Shown here: positions 41,794 through 51,813 of the stretch, one piece after another
Position numbering within the stretch: the stretch's first letter is position 1
How the letters are laid out: the number at the start of each line of letters is the position of its first letter
Source of the DNA: Defluviitaleaceae bacterium
GTDB taxonomy: Bacteria > Bacillota > Clostridia > Lachnospirales > WQUN01
Assembly (NCBI GenBank): GCA_009784025.1
Contig: WQVK01000007.1
Location: 1 to 63,149 of the forward strand
Length of the DNA: 63,149 nucleotides
Reading direction: 5' to 3'
Translations under genes and position numbers: made by a program
Notes under the pieces: generated by a model
What the model saw: the letters and a program-made list of their open reading frames with translations, nothing else
What the model was told of the DNA's origin: nothing
Databases searched by the model: none

Positions 41794-42483
41794 CTAATTC
41801 AAACTAAGCACCGGCGCATCCAAGCTCAAATAAGTATCCGGCACAACGCCGCTTATAATCGTATCTACCAGCGATACATTGCGCAACACCACAATTTCGC
41901 TAGAATGCACGGGGTTTATTATCCGCACCACAGATTCTACCGTAAGCCACACGGTAAAATGGGTTTGGTTTATGCCCACGGCGGTAAAGCGTGATTCATA
42001 ATCCACCAGGGCGTTGCCAATGGGCAAAAGATAAAACGAAAACCGCGGCCCAAACTGGGCCATTGTGTCCAGCCCAAGCGCCATGCCCATGGGCACAGAC
42101 ACCAGCTCTGGCTCTAGGTTGTTTAACCTGTAGGAAATCATTTTGGCCGCGGCGTTGCAAATCTCATTAACCAGCACCGTGTTTACGCTCAGCACTGGCT
42201 GGTTAACCCCGCCGCCAGAGGTTTGCAAAATAAAATCCGCAGCACTAACCCTATAACCTGCCATAATCTCCTGCACCACGGAGTTTATAATAGTGTTAAT
42301 CTCGGTCTGGATACGCATTTCCGCAGCATCCAGCACCAAGGGCAAAATCCGCCTGTCGAAACGATAATAACTATGCAAAAAAGCCGCCACCACAACCGCC
42401 ACCATAACAACAACCAAATACTTCCTAGGAATCCGCCACTGCCCAGGCTTCCTCCCCCGCCCCTTAAAAATTTTATAACGCAT
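41794..42483 (-). CDS. yunB: Sporulation protein YunB
   Basis: 229 residues, ATG behind CGAGGTG. A basic N-terminus and one membrane helix (23-40) are followed by an extracytoplasmic domain with IINSVVQEIM, VNTVLVNEICNAAA, VSVPMGMALGLDTMAQFGPR and a NQTHFTVWLTVESVVRIINP beta segment, the YunB pattern. In B. subtilis yunB is sigma-E controlled and needed for efficient sporulation. Single gene. Confidence 0.9.
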   Translation of the reverse strand: MRYKIFKGRGRKPGQWRIPRKYLVVVMVAVVVAAFLHSYYRFDRRILPLVLDAAEMRIQTEINTIINSVVQEIMAGYRVSAADFILQTSGGGVNQPVLSVNTVLVNEICNAAAKMISYRLNNLEPELVSVPMGMALGLDTMAQFGPRFSFYLLPIGNALVDYESRFTAVGINQTHFTVWLTVESVVRIINPVHSSEIVVLRNVSLVDTIISGVVPDTYLSLDAPVLSLN

Positions 42484-42599
42484 ATCGCACCTCGCCGCAG
42501 ATAATGTTATAGTGTATGCAGAGGCAGAGTTGGACTACAACAACAAAACCATCAGAGGTTTATCCAGCCACATCTCCAAAAACCTAACATTTTACCGGG

Positions 42600-42715
42600 A
42601 GTGTCGGGGGCGTAGCCCCTGACGGCTTTAAACATCAAAGTTTTTGCCACGCTTTTTTCAAAAAGCGGGTGGGGGGTTGGGGGTAAAGCCCCCAAGGTTC
42701 TAACAACAAAGGAGA
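42600..42715. repeat. Family F double element, topB leader
   Basis: Reverse-oriented motifs: GTCGGGGGCGTAGCCCCTGA with CGGCTTTAAA, then CAAAGTTTTTGCCACGC, CTTTTTTCAAAAAG and GGGGGTAAAGCCCCCAAGG. Two F arms in tandem lie just before the topB ribosome site. The gap 42484-42721 holds nothing else. Confidence 0.5.
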
Positions 42716-42721
42716 CACTAC

Positions 42722-44506
42722 ATGAAAACGCTTGTTCTCGCAGAAAAGCCTTCGGTTGGGCGTGATATCGCCCGGGTACTTGGTTGTAAATTGAAGGGCG
42801 ACGGGTATATTTACAGTGACGATTATATTATTTCTTGGGCTGTTGGGCATTTGGTAACGCTGCAAGAACCAGAGGATTATAACCCCGGCTTAAAGAAATG
42901 GCGCATGGGTGATTTGCCTATTCTTCCCACTTCTATGGGGCTAAAAGCGCTGCCAAAAACTGCCAAGCAGCTAAATTTGCTGAAGAAAATTATGGTATCT
43001 AAGGAAGTTGGGCAGATTATATGCGCCACAGATAGCGGGCGCGAAGGCGAGCTGATTTTCCGCTACATATATGTATGGGCAAAATGTGATAAACCTGTGA
43101 AAAGGCTGTGGATTTCCAGCCTTACAGATGCGGCCATAAAAGACGGCCTAGCCAAAATGAAGGATTCTGCGGAATACGATAACCTGTACGCCTCTGCGCG
43201 CTGCCGGGCCGAAGCAGACTGGCTAGTGGGCATGAACGCCACAAGGGCGTTTACTTTAAAACATAACGACCTGCTGCCCATGGGCCGGGTGCAAACCCCA
43301 ACCCTTGCGCTGCTGGTGGCGCGCCATCACGAAATAGAGGGCTTCCAGCCCAAAGATTATTGGGAAATTGAGGCGACTTTCCAAAAAGAAAACGAAGAAT
43401 ACCAGGGCATCCGCATAAACGCAGAAGGGGAGGACCGTGTCCACAGCAAAGAAGAAGCCGAAGCCATAGCCGCAAAAGTGCAGGGCAAGCCGGGCATAGT
43501 AACCAAGCTAGAAACCGAAGAGAAACGCAACCTACCGCCCCAGCTCTTCGACCTCACAGAGCTGCAGCGGGAATGCAACCGCAAGCTGGGTTTTTCTGCC
43601 CAGAAGACCCTAACCACCGCCCAATCCCTATACGAAAAACATAAGCTAATCACCTACCCCCGCACAGATAGCCGCTACCTAAGCCGCGACATAGAACCAA
43701 AGCTAACCCCCACCCTGCAAAGCATCACCGCAGAGCCGTACAATGCCTTTGCGCAGCAGCTTTTGCAGCTGCCAAAGCTGCCCACTGGTAGCCGCATAAT
43801 AAACGACGCAAAAGTCACAGACCATCACGCAATCATCCCAACTGGCAAGCAGCCCACGGGCGCGCTAACAGCAGACGAAAAAGCCGTGTATGACCGTATC
43901 CTGCGCAATTTTATAGCGGCCTTCCTCCCGCCCCATATCTACGATGTAACCACCATGATAACCACCATAGATGAAGAAAACTTCCGCACCCGCGGCCGCA
44001 TGGACAAGCAACCCGGCTGGACGCTGCTATACGCCCACGAAAAAACCAAAGCCACAGATGACAACCCAATCCCGCTGCTACTTGAGGGCGACGAAGTAAC
44101 CACAACAGACGTAAAAACCACCCACAAAAAAACCCAGCCCCCAAAACCCTACACCGAAGCCACCCTACTATCTGCCATGGAAAACGCAGGCCGCTTCGTA
44201 GACGACGAGGAACTAAAAGAAGCTCTAAAATCCTCCGGCCTGGGCACGCCCGCCACCCGAGCCGCCATGATAGAAAAAATAATCTCTTCCGGCTACGTAG
44301 AGCGCAAAAAAAAGAACCTAACCCCAACAGAAAAAGGCATCCGCCTAATAAGCATAGTCCCACCAGAAATGCGCCAACCCGAAACCACAGGCAAATGGGA
44401 GCGCGGCCTAACCCGTATAGCCAGCGGTGAACTAGACCACAACAAATTCATGGCGAGTATCCACAGGTATGTAGAATATTTGGTTAAAATGGCCGGAAGC
44501 AATTAA
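42722..44506 (+). CDS. topB: DNA topoisomerase III
   Basis: 594 residues, ATG behind AAGGAGA. TOPRIM domain opens with TLVLAEKPSVGRDIA and includes CATDSGREGEL (acidic metal site near residue 104). The active-site Tyr is Y312 in ITYPRTDSRYL. The protein stops after the core; C-terminal zinc or basic extensions of longer TopB proteins are absent. It is a type IA enzyme for decatenation and recombination intermediates. Chromosomal context; plasmid-type neighbours are not seen. Confidence 0.93.
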   Translation: MKTLVLAEKPSVGRDIARVLGCKLKGDGYIYSDDYIISWAVGHLVTLQEPEDYNPGLKKWRMGDLPILPTSMGLKALPKTAKQLNLLKKIMVSKEVGQIICATDSGREGELIFRYIYVWAKCDKPVKRLWISSLTDAAIKDGLAKMKDSAEYDNLYASARCRAEADWLVGMNATRAFTLKHNDLLPMGRVQTPTLALLVARHHEIEGFQPKDYWEIEATFQKENEEYQGIRINAEGEDRVHSKEEAEAIAAKVQGKPGIVTKLETEEKRNLPPQLFDLTELQRECNRKLGFSAQKTLTTAQSLYEKHKLITYPRTDSRYLSRDIEPKLTPTLQSITAEPYNAFAQQLLQLPKLPTGSRIINDAKVTDHHAIIPTGKQPTGALTADEKAVYDRILRNFIAAFLPPHIYDVTTMITTIDEENFRTRGRMDKQPGWTLLYAHEKTKATDDNPIPLLLEGDEVTTTDVKTTHKKTQPPKPYTEATLLSAMENAGRFVDDEELKEALKSSGLGTPATRAAMIEKIISSGYVERKKKNLTPTEKGIRLISIVPPEMRQPETTGKWERGLTRIASGELDHNKFMASIHRYVEYLVKMAGSN

Positions 44507-44582
44507 ACCGCAATAGGCTTCGCCTGCCACATCCCCCACAATTTGATTTCGAGACCTTTAACGACAAACAGTATCGCAACTC

Positions 44583-44648
44583 AAAAAAAATGGTACCATA
44601 CGGTACCATAATTTATGGAAAATGGTACCGCATGGCACCATTTTTTTG
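44583..44648. repeat. Family C double KpnI-type hairpin, copy C5
   Basis: GGTACCATACGGTACC and GGTACCGCATGGCACC units 20 bases apart. In the second unit a base change (GGCACC) weakens one stem. It lies between convergent topB and the macroglobulin gene. Confidence 0.85.
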
Positions 44649-44734
44649 TAAAAATCACCCGTTTTTCAATATGCCTCCTGTAAAAAAGCCCACAAATTCG
44701 CTGTTTTATAAATTCTCGTCAATTTCAAAAAAAT

Positions 44735-44778
44735 ATGGCTGTACAAATGTGACAATTCGTTCACATTTGTACAGCCAT
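44735..44778. terminator. Perfect 18-bp-stem hairpin
   Basis: ATGGCTGTACAAATGTGA and TCACATTTGTACAGCCAT around CAATTCGT. It lies 20 bases downstream of the macroglobulin stop; no T-run follows, so it may act as RNA stabiliser or regulator site rather than terminator. Confidence 0.55.
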
Positions 44779-44798
44779 TTCATCCAAAAATATAACCC

Positions 44799-47700
44799 CT
44801 ACTCTGTGCGCCCCCATATATGCCCATCTATGCTCCAGTTTGTTACGTAGGCTGCGCTTAGCATCATCTCGGCTTCGAATAATGACATGGCATAGTAGCC
44901 CACGCGCAAGGAAAACGGGCCTTCTGGGTCTACCCAAAAGCCTATGTCTACTAGCTGGCCTTGTACGTGGCTGGCGTGGTGGCGGCTGCTACTATTCCAG
45001 TTGCGGCGGGAGGGCAGGAAGCGCATATTACTTGGCAGGCGGTCATGGATTGTAAAGAAACCTCTGGCGTCTGGCGGCAGGTTAATTTGGAAGTCTACAC
45101 GGTATCTGTCGCCTAGTGGTACGATTTCACGGCGCAGCTCTATTCTGCGGTGGGTTTCGTCCCAGTTGCTAGCGTCTTGGGCGTAGAAGTTTACATGCAT
45201 GGTGGTTTCGCCGCTTATATGGGTTATATCTAAGGCTTCAAATTGGCCGCGGGTAATATGCAGGTTGTGGCGGTCGAAGTTTTCTAAGGTAATATTGTTT
45301 GTTTGGCCGTTTAGGCTGTAGCTTATTTCAGATATCGTTCCACCGGTCATCATCACACTGCGCACAAAGTTGATGCGTTCTGGCACATCGCTAACAAGGC
45401 GGTTGCGGCGTCCGCTGTTTAAATGCGACCAGGCTGCCTGTGGGTTTATTGTGGTGTTTATAAACAGCCATAAGGTGTTTTTGTATTCTCGGTCTGTGGG
45501 CGGGGTTTCGTCGCCAAATTGCTGCGGTATGCCAATTGTCGCCACTGCTGCACCCACATCATCACCCAGCACTACCAGCGCCATGGCCATGTACAGCCTG
45601 GCGATATAATCTTCTGCAGGGATGGTTTTGGCAAAGTTTTGCGCCCGTATAAGCACTGGCTCGCCCATTGCTGCAAGGGCAAGCAGCCCGGCAGCGTATC
45701 TTGCGGGGGAAACCTGGGTTGGCGGCGGCAGCGGTGGCCAAGCAGACCTAACAGACGCACCTGCCATAGCCATGTTATCAAATTCTAGGGTGGTGTTTAC
45801 ATAGGCGATAATCCTGTCGCGGTTAACAAATTCTGGGAAGCTGGCAGCAAAACGCGCAGTGTAGAAGAAATCTGACTGTTCGTAAACAAGCTGCGCAATG
45901 CCGCCGTCCTGGGAATGAACCCGGCTGCGCACGCTGTCCACGTCCAGCTCGCCACCAAAGAAATATCCGGCAAAAGCCTCTGCGGCAATATTATCTGTGC
46001 GGAAAGGCCTCCAAGACCATGCGCCATGCAAAATACGCATGATTGGGCCTATGTTTGCATTGGTGAAAGTAACATGCACGGGCATATCGCGCAGGGCAAG
46101 GGCGCTAAGCCCAGATAAATCTGCCCCGTCAGCTATTTCAAACTCTGCCCTGGCTGGGATAATAAGCGCATTTTCCACCACGGTAAATGGCAGCAACATT
46201 GCATCGTACAAATCCCCAAAAGTCGCCAGCACTTGCATGGTATACTCGCCCAGCCCAAGCTGCCCGGCGTTAAATTCTGCCCGGCCAGCTGCGGTGGTAG
46301 CCCATTCATAAAGCACGGTATCGTTGGCATCCATCACCCGGAAGGCGAATGTCACATCATCGCCGCCTGTGCCTGTTGCGGTGGCTAAGGCAGCAATTTC
46401 GTCACCCAAAATATATTCTGGCGTAAGCAGTAAATCCACAAAAAAATCCAGGTATGATGGGATTTCGCGGCTGGTATCCCCAGCAAAACCATCTTCGGTT
46501 ATGCCAATGGCCACCACTCGCCATGCGGTAATCTGGTCCGGCAAGGTGAACGTAAGGGTGGCTGTGCTGCCAGTCCCGGTTTGCACCAGCTCGAACACCG
46601 GGTTGTCTGTAAAATCTTCCCGGAAATCGAAGCCCATGGCTTCAAACATGCCGGCCGCCATGGCAACAGCAGGAGCTTCGGCAGAATCAAACATTACATT
46701 AGCATCACCAGAACGCCATGCCGCATTGCCCCCCACCAAAGCATCACGGCTTTCGGCCATTGCCAGCCCATACAGGGCGCCGCCCACTACAAATTGCATA
46801 TGTGAAACAAATTCCACAAAACTACCGCCACCAAAGCGCCCGCCCCATATAAACCGCTGGGCGCTCATATAAAACCTATGCAAAAAATCCGCATCATGGT
46901 TGCCCCACCAGCTAGGAACAATGGCAGATTCATCTACCACGCTAACCAGCAACTGGGCACCTGGCCGGGTGGTGCTTATGGTAAGGGTAACCTCGTCGCC
47001 AGGGCGATAACTCTCTTGGTCAAACTCTAGCAAAATACCCAGTTCCCGGTCACTATAATCAAAATGCAATGAAAGCATACGGCTAGCCTGGAAAATAAAC
47101 TCCCCATCAAAGAAAGCCCCAAAAACAAACGCATTGCTTATTGCGTCTTCTGTAAAGGTAACGTCAACCCCAGCAGGGTCGCCCACAGCGGCAGAAATCA
47201 CGCCTTCACGCGCCGTCACCACAAGGAAACGCCCCTCTGGTGTTTCTGTCTCTGGCATATCCTGTTGCATCATCCACGGGCCCCAGAACACGTCGCCTTC
47301 CACAAGGCTAACCGTAGTACTTTGGCCAATGCCAAGGCTGCTGTCTTCCATCATCATACTAAAGCTTCGTATTTCAGATTCATTTTGGAAATGCCACCAG
47401 CGGTTATCCATAAGCCAAACGGTGGTGGGTCGGCCCGCATTGTCTGCGTAGAACACTTCAATTGTGTAGCGGATTAACGGGTCGTCAGATGTTGGCAACC
47501 CTGTTATGGTGGCCATGCCGCCTTCTGTGCGGCCTTCTATTCTACGGTACGCGCTGCTGATGGTGTTAAAATCGTAAATATTTATGTTGCGGCGGTTAAT
47601 ATGGTCGTATCGCTGGTGGCGCAGAGTACGCACGGTGGTGTGGCGGGTTATTTGCATGGTAAAGTCTATATCCACTGGGTTGCCACGGATATAATCTAGG

Positions 47701-49763
47701 TTTATAAAATCCCAACGCCGCAAGTTTAACTCGCCGCTGTTTAGGCGGCCGAGCACTACTTCGCTGGCTGTAAGGGTGGCAGTTTCTCCGTCAAATTCAT
47801 GCTCCATCATTATATCCCGCGGTGCCACAATTAGCGGAATATCAATATTTTGCGATTGATGCACATCTCCAGCAGTGTTAAACCATGCTGAATGCCAAAT
47901 CGGCTCCCAGCCCTCGCTCCAGCCAAAGTTTATTGGCGATAGCACCATTTCTGCCTGGGCTATACCATCTTCGCCGGTGCGTAGGTTGGACATTATCCCA
48001 GAAACACCGCCAGTAAAACGGATATCTTCCACAGGCATACCCACAAAATTGGTGGCGGTTAACTTAACATCCACCGTATCCCCTATAAAATACGCAAGCC
48101 TATCTAACTGGCCCTCAAGCACCAGGTCTAAATTAGTATAGTCCACAAATTCCACCCATGCAGACATCAAGCGTTCGCCATTAACCAGCACCGTAATATC
48201 TGCATGGCCAAACATACCGCTAACTGGCACACGCTTAGCAAAACTGTTAAAACGGTCAAGGATGATGGGGATTTCTTGCATGTTGCCAATTTGTAGGGTA
48301 AACACATCTGCCGGGTCGTGGTTGTGGCCTGGCAGTGGCATTATCACGCCAAAAACATCAACCAGGTCATCTGGGCGGTATCTTGGGCGGTCTGTGTACA
48401 TATATGAAAGGAATTTATCCCGGGGCAGCAGGTTATCCCGGCCAAAAGTCTGTTTTGCGTACACAAATTGATGCTGGCCATACTGGATTATTACTGTGGC
48501 GGAAGGATTCTCCGCAGTTTGGATTATGGCAATGCCATCGCTGTTTGTGGTGGCGTTTTGGCCGTCTGCTGTAATGGTAGCGCCTGCGGCGGGCTCGCCT
48601 GTGGCGGCGTCATTTACCCAAAGCAGCAAATCCCCGCCAATAGCCAAGGAATACACGGCCAGAGGCGACACCTGTATAAATAAATCTGCAGTAGCGGCCA
48701 CAGTCTCGTTGGTGGAACGGATGCGGGCAATATACAGGCCTTCTGGCAAAGTTTGGCCAAGGAAGAGGTAATGGAACTGTGAAAAATCTCCATCTATGGT
48801 GGTTAACTCCAAGGTCATATCCTCAACCAGGCTGCCTGGGTTGGCGAAGTTGATAAAATCATAGTGAGTTGGGATGTTGTAAATGCGTACATTGTACTCA
48901 CGCTGGGTAAAGTTCCAATCCAGCCCTATGGGGATAAAAATTTCATTCCAGGGTAAAAAGTTGCGATACGTTCCGCCATCTACCCAAAATTCACGCTGGC
49001 GGCCTTGCCCCCAGCCGGTTACAAATTGGAAGATAACATCATCGTCTATCACGCTGCCACAAGCGCTGGCTAAGCCACCACTAACAGTAACAGTATATAC
49101 CGTGCCAAATTCTAAATTAACATTTGGCGCAAAAATATGAATATTGTCGCGCTGCAAGAACCGCCCATCTACCCTAGGGTAAATGCTAAAATGCTGCGAA
49201 AAATCCCCATCCAGCGGCCGGGTAAAAGTCACCTCTACCCCTGCATCTACAGGGATATTATGGGTGGCATCTGCCGGCGAGGTGGAGGCTATGCGGAAGA
49301 TATCCTCTGTTTGGAAGGCATGGGAAGCGGCCGTCCTTCCGGGTGGCTGGTAGATGAAATTGTACACACGATTATTTTCCAAGGGCGCGTCCATGCGCAA
49401 TGTAAAGGCATTGCCAGCCGTGGGCTCTAATGTAAAAGCCTCGCCACTGCGTAAGCTTAGCGACGCCATTATATGCGCCTCGGTTAGCTGATTCTCTTCC
49501 GATTCAATTAAAAAGGCAGAATCCACGGCCACACCTGTAGCCGTAGCCGCCAGGGGCGTGATGCTAATCCCCAATAAATCTGGCGTGGCTAGGCTAACAG
49601 AATAATCTAACGAGATGGGGCTTAGCGGCTGCATCTCCCGCAGCAGCTGCCCTGGCGGGCGGTCATCCCCGCCACCCCTATCCACAAACAAATAAACCGG
49701 CACACTAGCCAACAATACCGCCGCAACGGTTATCGCAATCATAATTTTTCTCTTCTTGCTCAT
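44799..49763 (-). CDS. Alpha-2-macroglobulin-like giant membrane-anchored protein without thioester
   Basis: 1,654 residues from ATG 49763. N-terminal membrane helix (7-25). A Big_5 Ig-like domain around 140-230 (ASTSPADATHNIPVDAG) is followed by macroglobulin MG repeats (YTDRPRYRPDDLVDVFG; LEFDQESYRPGDEVTLTIST; VVDESA). The A2M core (TLTFTLPDQITAWRVVAIG) then leads to an alpha-helical thioester-type domain. The CxEQ thioester is absent: the matching place reads SWRPFRTDNIAAEAF. Bacterial homologues trap proteases at the cell surface; those without thioester exist. No penicillin-binding-protein partner is next to it. The chosen start has only a weak ribosome site. Confidence 0.85.
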   Translation of the reverse strand: MSKKRKIMIAITVAAVLLASVPVYLFVDRGGGDDRPPGQLLREMQPLSPISLDYSVSLATPDLLGISITPLAATATGVAVDSAFLIESEENQLTEAHIMASLSLRSGEAFTLEPTAGNAFTLRMDAPLENNRVYNFIYQPPGRTAASHAFQTEDIFRIASTSPADATHNIPVDAGVEVTFTRPLDGDFSQHFSIYPRVDGRFLQRDNIHIFAPNVNLEFGTVYTVTVSGGLASACGSVIDDDVIFQFVTGWGQGRQREFWVDGGTYRNFLPWNEIFIPIGLDWNFTQREYNVRIYNIPTHYDFINFANPGSLVEDMTLELTTIDGDFSQFHYLFLGQTLPEGLYIARIRSTNETVAATADLFIQVSPLAVYSLAIGGDLLLWVNDAATGEPAAGATITADGQNATTNSDGIAIIQTAENPSATVIIQYGQHQFVYAKQTFGRDNLLPRDKFLSYMYTDRPRYRPDDLVDVFGVIMPLPGHNHDPADVFTLQIGNMQEIPIILDRFNSFAKRVPVSGMFGHADITVLVNGERLMSAWVEFVDYTNLDLVLEGQLDRLAYFIGDTVDVKLTATNFVGMPVEDIRFTGGVSGIMSNLRTGEDGIAQAEMVLSPINFGWSEGWEPIWHSAWFNTAGDVHQSQNIDIPLIVAPRDIMMEHEFDGETATLTASEVVLGRLNSGELNLRRWDFINLDYIRGNPVDIDFTMQITRHTTVRTLRHQRYDHINRRNINIYDFNTISSAYRRIEGRTEGGMATITGLPTSDDPLIRYTIEVFYADNAGRPTTVWLMDNRWWHFQNESEIRSFSMMMEDSSLGIGQSTTVSLVEGDVFWGPWMMQQDMPETETPEGRFLVVTAREGVISAAVGDPAGVDVTFTEDAISNAFVFGAFFDGEFIFQASRMLSLHFDYSDRELGILLEFDQESYRPGDEVTLTISTTRPGAQLLVSVVDESAIVPSWWGNHDADFLHRFYMSAQRFIWGGRFGGGSFVEFVSHMQFVVGGALYGLAMAESRDALVGGNAAWRSGDANVMFDSAEAPAVAMAAGMFEAMGFDFREDFTDNPVFELVQTGTGSTATLTFTLPDQITAWRVVAIGITEDGFAGDTSREIPSYLDFFVDLLLTPEYILGDEIAALATATGTGGDDVTFAFRVMDANDTVLYEWATTAAGRAEFNAGQLGLGEYTMQVLATFGDLYDAMLLPFTVVENALIIPARAEFEIADGADLSGLSALALRDMPVHVTFTNANIGPIMRILHGAWSWRPFRTDNIAAEAFAGYFFGGELDVDSVRSRVHSQDGGIAQLVYEQSDFFYTARFAASFPEFVNRDRIIAYVNTTLEFDNMAMAGASVRSAWPPLPPPTQVSPARYAAGLLALAAMGEPVLIRAQNFAKTIPAEDYIARLYMAMALVVLGDDVGAAVATIGIPQQFGDETPPTDREYKNTLWLFINTTINPQAAWSHLNSGRRNRLVSDVPERINFVRSVMMTGGTISEISYSLNGQTNNITLENFDRHNLHITRGQFEALDITHISGETTMHVNFYAQDASNWDETHRRIELRREIVPLGDRYRVDFQINLPPDARGFFTIHDRLPSNMRFLPSRRNWNSSSRHHASHVQGQLVDIGFWVDPEGPFSLRVGYYAMSLFEAEMMLSAAYVTNWSIDGHIWGRTE

Positions 49764-49952
49764 GGAAACACCAAACCCTTCATCTATGTTCTCAACTATA
49801 AAACCCAACACGAGCAAAAATATTACAACTTTGTCTAACTTTTATTTCCAACATTAGAGTTTTTTGATTTTTTCAAAAAAGAAGGGGATGCCTAGGCGAA
49901 ACCCCACGGTTTTAGCCCTGTTTTTACTATACCACAGCCACAAGATTCAATC

Positions 49953-49982
49953 TTGTACTATGTCTAACATTTCTGTTACAAT
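49953..49982 (+). promoter_or_regulatory. Sigma-A-type promoter of the rluB-like gene
   Basis: TTGTAC, 18 bases, TACAAT. Each hexamer is one or two bases from consensus. It ends 37 bases before the start codon. Confidence 0.55.
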
Positions 49983-50019
49983 AAAATGATTAGATTTTTT
50001 GAAAAAGGATGGCGGCTGC

Positions 50020-50745
50020 ATGATTAGATTACAAAAATGGCTTAGCGCCGGCGGGGCATGTTCCAGAAGAAAAGCCGAGGAGCTTATACAGGCCGGGCGG
50101 GTAGCCGTTAACGGCCAAGTTGTAACAGAGCTTGGTGCAAAGGCAGACCCCGCAGCAGACAGCGTGACATTAGACGGCAAAACCGTAGCTCCTGATGTTC
50201 AGCAAAAAATATATATCATGCTGCATAAGCCAGAAGGGGTTGTAACCACAGCGGCAGACCAGTTTGGCCGCCCAACAGTGCTAGACTACGTGCCCGAAGG
50301 CAGCCGGCTGTACCCTGTAGGGCGGCTAGATTACGACTCTAGCGGCCTGATTTTCCTCACCAACGACGGCGAATGGACACAAACCCTAACCCACCCAAAA
50401 TTTGAATCAAAAAAAACCTACGTAGCCCTGATTAAGGGCATCCCCTCGCCAGAAGCCCTAAACGCCTTCCGCAACGGCATAACAATAGACGGCAAAAAAA
50501 CCGCCCCTTGCGAAGCAAAACTAGAAGCCGAAGAACCTCCAAACCGCGCAAAATTACGCATAGTGCTACATGAAGGCCGCAACCGCCAAATACGCAAAAT
50601 GTGCGAAGCAATAGGCCACCCCGTACTAAGCCTAAAGCGCGTACAAATAGGCGAAGTAAAGCTTACCAACCTAAAACGAGGCCAATGGCGTCACTTAACC
50701 ACCCAGGAAGTTGCTGCGGCTTTTTGTGGGCCGAAGAGTATATGA
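50020..50745 (+). CDS. rluB: RsuA/RluB-family pseudouridine synthase
   Basis: 241 residues from ATG 50020. An N-terminal S4 domain (IRLQKWLSAGGACSRRKAEE) precedes the catalytic domain with GRLDYDSSGLIFLTNDG; the first Asp of GRLDYDSSG is the catalytic residue. The late GRNRQIRKMCEAIGHPV is also conserved. It converts uridine to pseudouridine in 23S (RluB) or 16S (RsuA) rRNA; in Firmicutes the single gene is usually named rluB. Monocistronic, with a family F element at its stop. Confidence 0.93.
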   Translation: MIRLQKWLSAGGACSRRKAEELIQAGRVAVNGQVVTELGAKADPAADSVTLDGKTVAPDVQQKIYIMLHKPEGVVTTAADQFGRPTVLDYVPEGSRLYPVGRLDYDSSGLIFLTNDGEWTQTLTHPKFESKKTYVALIKGIPSPEALNAFRNGITIDGKKTAPCEAKLEAEEPPNRAKLRIVLHEGRNRQIRKMCEAIGHPVLSLKRVQIGEVKLTNLKRGQWRHLTTQEVAAAFCGPKSI

Positions 50746-50812
50746 AACCGTCAGGGCTTCGCCCCGACACCCCCTTCTTTTTTTGGAAAAAAAGAAGCAA
50801 AAAAACTTTGAT
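50744..50812. repeat. Family F element at the rluB stop
   Basis: AAACCGTCAGGGCTTCGCCC, CGACACCCCC, CTTCTTTTTTTGGAAAAAAA and GAAGCAAAAAAACTTTGATA. It overlaps the last base of the rluB stop codon. The AT-rich hairpin could terminate transcription. Confidence 0.6.
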
Positions 50813-50888
50813 AATTTTATTTTTGCAAAAGTGGCTTGTTTAGCGACTTTTCTTGGGTAGCAGCATAGGGAAAGGCTGTTTTTTGTTC

Positions 50889-50945
50889 CAAAAGTGGTAC
50901 CGTATGGTACCATTTCACCCGAAAAATGGTACCGTATGGTACCAC
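50889..50945. repeat. Family C double KpnI-type hairpin, copy C6
   Basis: Two units: GTGGTACCGTATGGTACCAT and ATGGTACCGTATGGTACCAC, with TTCACCCGAAAA between. It lies 46 bases before the homocysteine methyltransferase start, so it separates two same-strand genes. Confidence 0.85.
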
Positions 50946-50991
50946 AATTCTATTTTAAAGTTTATGTGTGGCAAAACAAAGGAGCATCTAA

Positions 50992-51813
50992 ATGGATTTT
51001 AGCAAGCGTATTTTTATTGATGGCGGCATGGGCACTATGCTGCATAAGAAGGGTTATCGCGGGGATACTGCCCTTGCTAATATTGATGCGCCGGGCTTAG
51101 TGGCAGATATTCATAGGGAATATGCGGCTGCCGGGGCGGATGTTATCACGGCTAATACTTTTAGTGCCTATGGGCATAAATTTGATAATTTTGAAGCCAT
51201 GATTAGGGCTGCGGTGGCAGCGGCTAGGGCTGCCGGCAAGCTTGTTGCTTTGGATATGGGCCCAACGGGGCTGCTGTTAGAGCCTTATGGGGATACGCCT
51301 GCCAGTGAATGTGCGGCTATTTTTGAAGCTTCGGCCAAGGCCGGGGCTGCCTGCTGCGCAGACCTTATAATAATCGAAACCATGATGGATTTGGCCGAGA
51401 TGGAACTGGCGGTTAAAGCCGCCAAAAGCACTGGCTTGCCTGTGTTTGCCACCATGAGCTTTACAGAAAAAGGCCGCACAATGTACGGTACAAGCATTGC
51501 GGCAATGGTGGAATCTTTAACTGCCCATGGGGTGGATGCAATTGGCATGAACTGTGGCTTTGGGCCAGAGTCTTACATCGCCCTGGCCAAGGAACTGGCC
51601 AGCCTAACCACCTTGCCCACCATTTTACAGCCAAATGCCGGGCTGCCAGAAATATCTGGCGGTATCACCACATACAATGTAGCCCCTCAAAGTTTTGCCG
51701 CCACCATGAAAGAAATTGCCCTGGCCGGCATAGGTATTCTTGGTGGTTGCTGCGGTACAGAACCCGCGCATATCCAGGCAATGCGCCAAGCCTGCGAAGG
51801 TATAGGCCTGTGA
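50992..51813 (+). CDS. Homocysteine S-methyltransferase domain protein
   Basis: 273 residues, ATG behind AAGGAG. A single Hcy-binding barrel as in the N-terminal module of MetH or MmuM: IFIDGGMGTMLHKKG start, ADVITANTFSAY, and the zinc ligands MNCGFGP and GGCCGTEP (three Cys). It transfers a methyl group to homocysteine. Folate and cobalamin modules are absent, so it needs another donor such as S-methylmethionine, or works with separate partners. The next gene starts inside its stop codon. Confidence 0.88.
   Translation: MDFSKRIFIDGGMGTMLHKKGYRGDTALANIDAPGLVADIHREYAAAGADVITANTFSAYGHKFDNFEAMIRAAVAAARAAGKLVALDMGPTGLLLEPYGDTPASECAAIFEASAKAGAACCADLIIIETMMDLAEMELAVKAAKSTGLPVFATMSFTEKGRTMYGTSIAAMVESLTAHGVDAIGMNCGFGPESYIALAKELASLTTLPTILQPNAGLPEISGGITTYNVAPQSFAATMKEIALAGIGILGGCCGTEPAHIQAMRQACEGIGL

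Noticed and set aside
50992-51813. Truncated metH pseudogene
   Set aside because: The barrel is complete with all three zinc cysteines, good start and coupled downstream gene; stand-alone domains of this kind are known.
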